Source: Camelimonas abortus
GTDB taxonomy: Bacteria; Pseudomonadota; Alphaproteobacteria; Rhizobiales; Beijerinckiaceae
Length of the DNA: 25,829 nucleotides
Direction: 5' to 3' (one strand)
Assembly: GCF_042647165.1 (NCBI RefSeq)
Contig: NZ_JBHRUV010000047.1
Both the position numbers and the translations under genes were made by a program. Under the pieces are notes generated by a model. The model was not told the origin of the DNA, ran no database searches, and saw only the letters and a program-made list of their open reading frames with translations. Position 1 is the stretch's first letter. Every line of letters starts with the position of its first letter. This document shows positions 23,934-25,829 of this stretch, piece by piece.

Positions 23934-24949
23934 CACGGCCTCCGCATGCGCATGACCATGGAGACGAGGAAGGGCGCGCCGGTGAGCGCGGTCATCACCC
24001 CCAGCTTCAGCTCCTGCTCGGTGGGGATGAGGCGCACCACGATGTCCGCCGCCAGCACCATGACGGCGCCGGCGAAGCCGCTGGCCAGCAGCAGCCGGCC
24101 CGGGCGATGGCGCGCCAGCGGCCGCATCAGGTGCGGCGCCACCAGCCCGACGAAGCCGATGGCGCCGCTCACCGCCACCGAGGCCCCCACCGCAAGGGCC
24201 GCGCCCAGCACCATCTGCAGGCGCAGCCGCGCCAGGCTCACGCCGAGGCTGGCGGCGGTGTCCTCGCCCAGCGCCAGCGCGTCCAGCCGCCAGCCGCCGG
24301 CCAGCAGGATGGCCCAGCCGGCTGCCATGAACGGCGCCGCCAGCAGCACCTGGGCGAGGCTGCGGTCCGCCAGCGAGCCCATGAGCCAGTAAATGATCTC
24401 CAGGGCGGCGTAGGGATTGGGGGCGAGGTTCAGCGCCAGCGCCGTCAGCGCCCCTGCCAGGGCGTTGATGGCGACGCCGGCGAGGATCAGCGCCGTGGCG
24501 CCCTGGGCGCGCTGGGCGAGGCGCACCAGCAGCAGCGTGGCGAGGAACGCCCCGGCCATGCCCCCCAGCGGCAGCGCCAGGGCGAAGGCGCCGGCGGCGC
24601 CGAAATAGAACACGCACACCGCCCCCAGCGCCGCCGCCCCCGACACGCCGATGACCCCCGGCTCCGCCAGCGGATTCTGCAACAGCCCCTGCATGGCCGC
24701 CCCTGAAACGCCAAGGCTGAAGCCGACGAAGGCGCCCAGCAGCGCCCGCGGCAGGCGCAGCTCGACGAGCACCAGCGCGCCGACGCTGTCCTGCCCGGCC
24801 AGCGCCTCGCGCAGGGCGGCCATCAGGTTGAGCGGCGCATAGCCGATGGCCAGGGAGGCGCAGGTCATGGCCAGGGCGGCCACCGCCAGCAGCGTCACCA
24901 GCGCCCGCCAGCCTGGCGCGGGAAAAAGGGAGGAGCTGTCCGCGGTCAC
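23933..24949 (-). CDS. ABC transporter permease, FecCD/BtuC type, 338 aa
   Basis: Inner-membrane permease of the FecCD family, with about ten hydrophobic helices. Family landmarks are RLPRALLGAFVGFSLGVSGAAMQ, NPLAEPGVIGVSGAAALG, WLMGSL, and near the end GAIGFVGLVAPHLMRPL followed by PTEQELKLGVMTALTGAPFLV. These match the coupling loop and the TGAPxF ending typical of iron-siderophore/B12 permeases. I chose GTG at 24949, which overlaps the binding-protein stop (GTGA). A longer reading from 25093 adds a Gly/Arg-rich leader antisense in character. The single permease gene implies a homodimer. Confidence 0.94.
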
Positions 24950-25829
24950 GGCCCGCCCCCCGTCCGCTCCGCCGCGGCGGGCGCCGTCAGGGCCGGTGCC
25001 GCGGCGGCCACCGCCGCCCGCCCCCGCCAGCGCGCCACGGCCTCCTGCAGCAGCGCCATGGCGTCCAGCACCCCCGGCCCCGGGCAGGTCCACAGGCGCG
25101 AGGGCAGCGTCACCACCCCGGCGCGCTCCGCCAGGCGGCGCAGCGCCGGGTGGCTGAGGATCTCGCTGGCCATGGAGGGCGGCTGGTCCGGATCGCCGGC
25201 GATGACGAGAATGTCCGGCTGCGCCGCCAGCACGAACTCCAGCGGCAGCTGCTCGTAACCCGCCAGCGGCCCGCCGGCCAGATTGGTCATGCCGGCGCGG
25301 GTGAGCATGTCGTCGAGCAGCGAGCCTTCGCTGGAGGTGAAACCGGCCGGGCGCAGCACGATGGCCGTGGGCCGCGGCCCGGAGGGCGCCGGCGCCGCCA
25401 GCAGCCGGTCAAAACGGGCGGCGATCGCCTCCGCCGCCGCGTGATTGTGGAACAGCGCGCCCGCCTCGCGGATCTGGTCGCGCGCCTCGCGGATGGAGCC
25501 GGGCACGTCGAACTCCGCCACGGTGAAGCCGAGCCGCCGCAGCAGCGCCTTGACCAGACGGGTGGTGTAGCGGCCGGCGATGACGAGGTCCGGCTCCAGC
25601 GCCGCGATCTCCTCGGCGGCGCCGCGGTTGGCCGGGACGCGCCGCGCCAGCTCCGCCACGTTGGAGCCCATGTAGTCGCGCGACAGCGGCGTCACCGAAA
25701 CCAGCGCGCCCGGCCGCGCCAGGCGCAGCGCCAGCTCGTCGGCGCACATGTTGATGGAGACAATGCGCCGCGGCGCCTGCGCCGGCGCGCGCCCGTCCGC
25801 CAGGTGAATCTGGGTGAAGCGCGGCGCGG
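24946..25829 (-). CDS. FecB/BtuF-type periplasmic binding protein (5'-truncated)
   Basis: Substrate-binding protein for the adjacent FecCD-type transporter. The frame continues past the ATG at 25749 to the window edge, giving RRIVSINMCADELALRLARP, the usual first strand and helix of this class, so the true start lies outside. Further features are a helical ALEPDLVIAGRYTTR segment, the long backbone helix (about EARDQIREAGALF), EGSLLDDMLTRAGMTN, and the C-terminal lobe with EFVLAAQPDILVIAGD. The NxCADEL variant occurs in alphaproteobacterial binding proteins predicted for cobalamin or iron chelates. Close coupling to a locus with a copper-type receptor leaves the ligand open. Confidence 0.9.
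   Translation of the reverse strand, partial: APRFTQIHLADGRAPAQAPRRIVSINMCADELALRLARPGALVSVTPLSRDYMGSNVAELARRVPANRGAAEEIAALEPDLVIAGRYTTRLVKALLRRLGFTVAEFDVPGSIREARDQIREAGALFHNHAAAEAIAARFDRLLAAPAPSGPRPTAIVLRPAGFTSSEGSLLDDMLTRAGMTNLAGGPLAGYEQLPLEFVLAAQPDILVIAGDPDQPPSMASEILSHPALRRLAERAGVVTLPSRLWTCPGPGVLDAMALLQEAVARWRGRAAVAAAAPALTAPAAAERTGGGP

Overview
The window is very GC-rich bacterial DNA in which nearly all codons end in G or C. It looks like chromosomal sequence of an alphaproteobacterium. That assignment rests on an EcfG-like (GGAAC-N17-CGTT) promoter, a HisKA_2-type bacteriophytochrome with its own heme oxygenase, NikR, and CsbD/YflT-type stress genes. It is an inference, not a marker-gene call. 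A 59-base run of N marks a scaffold gap. I see no rRNA, tRNA, CRISPR array, transposase or integrase.

Left end (1-4060, minus strand): three tandem paralogous genes of a family I do not recognise. Each has an N-terminal domain of roughly 210-230 residues with shared motifs, followed by a divergent Ala/Pro/Gly/Asp-rich tail with scattered Trp. The first runs off the window and appears frameshifted near its 3' part. The second and third each have an AT-rich leader carrying almost the same 24-base element with a palindromic core. This is the strongest candidate for something undescribed.

Middle (4561-16297): nikR, two class I SAM methyltransferases, a small four-helix membrane protein and an FUSC-family membrane protein on the minus strand. 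Divergent from the FUSC gene is a stress-like cluster: a 24-residue membrane peptide and csbD, then on the minus strand a YflT-like glycine-zipper protein and a lipoprotein. Next come an acyl-CoA ligase and a Leu/branched-chain-type periplasmic binding protein (minus strand), divergent from an EstB-like serine hydrolase. These three plausibly form a catabolic/uptake module for a carboxylic acid or ester.

Right end (16343-25829, minus strand): a bacteriophytochrome kinase gene overlapping its biliverdin-producing heme oxygenase gene. Upstream of it is a TonB-dependent receptor carrying the CxxxM and HxM residues of the OprC/NosA copper receptors. Upstream of that are a small Cys-containing membrane-anchored protein and a tightly overlapping set: metallophosphoesterase, ABC ATPase, FecCD-type permease and a truncated FecB-type binding protein. 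Together the latter group looks like an envelope-spanning metal or metal-chelate import locus, possibly for copper.
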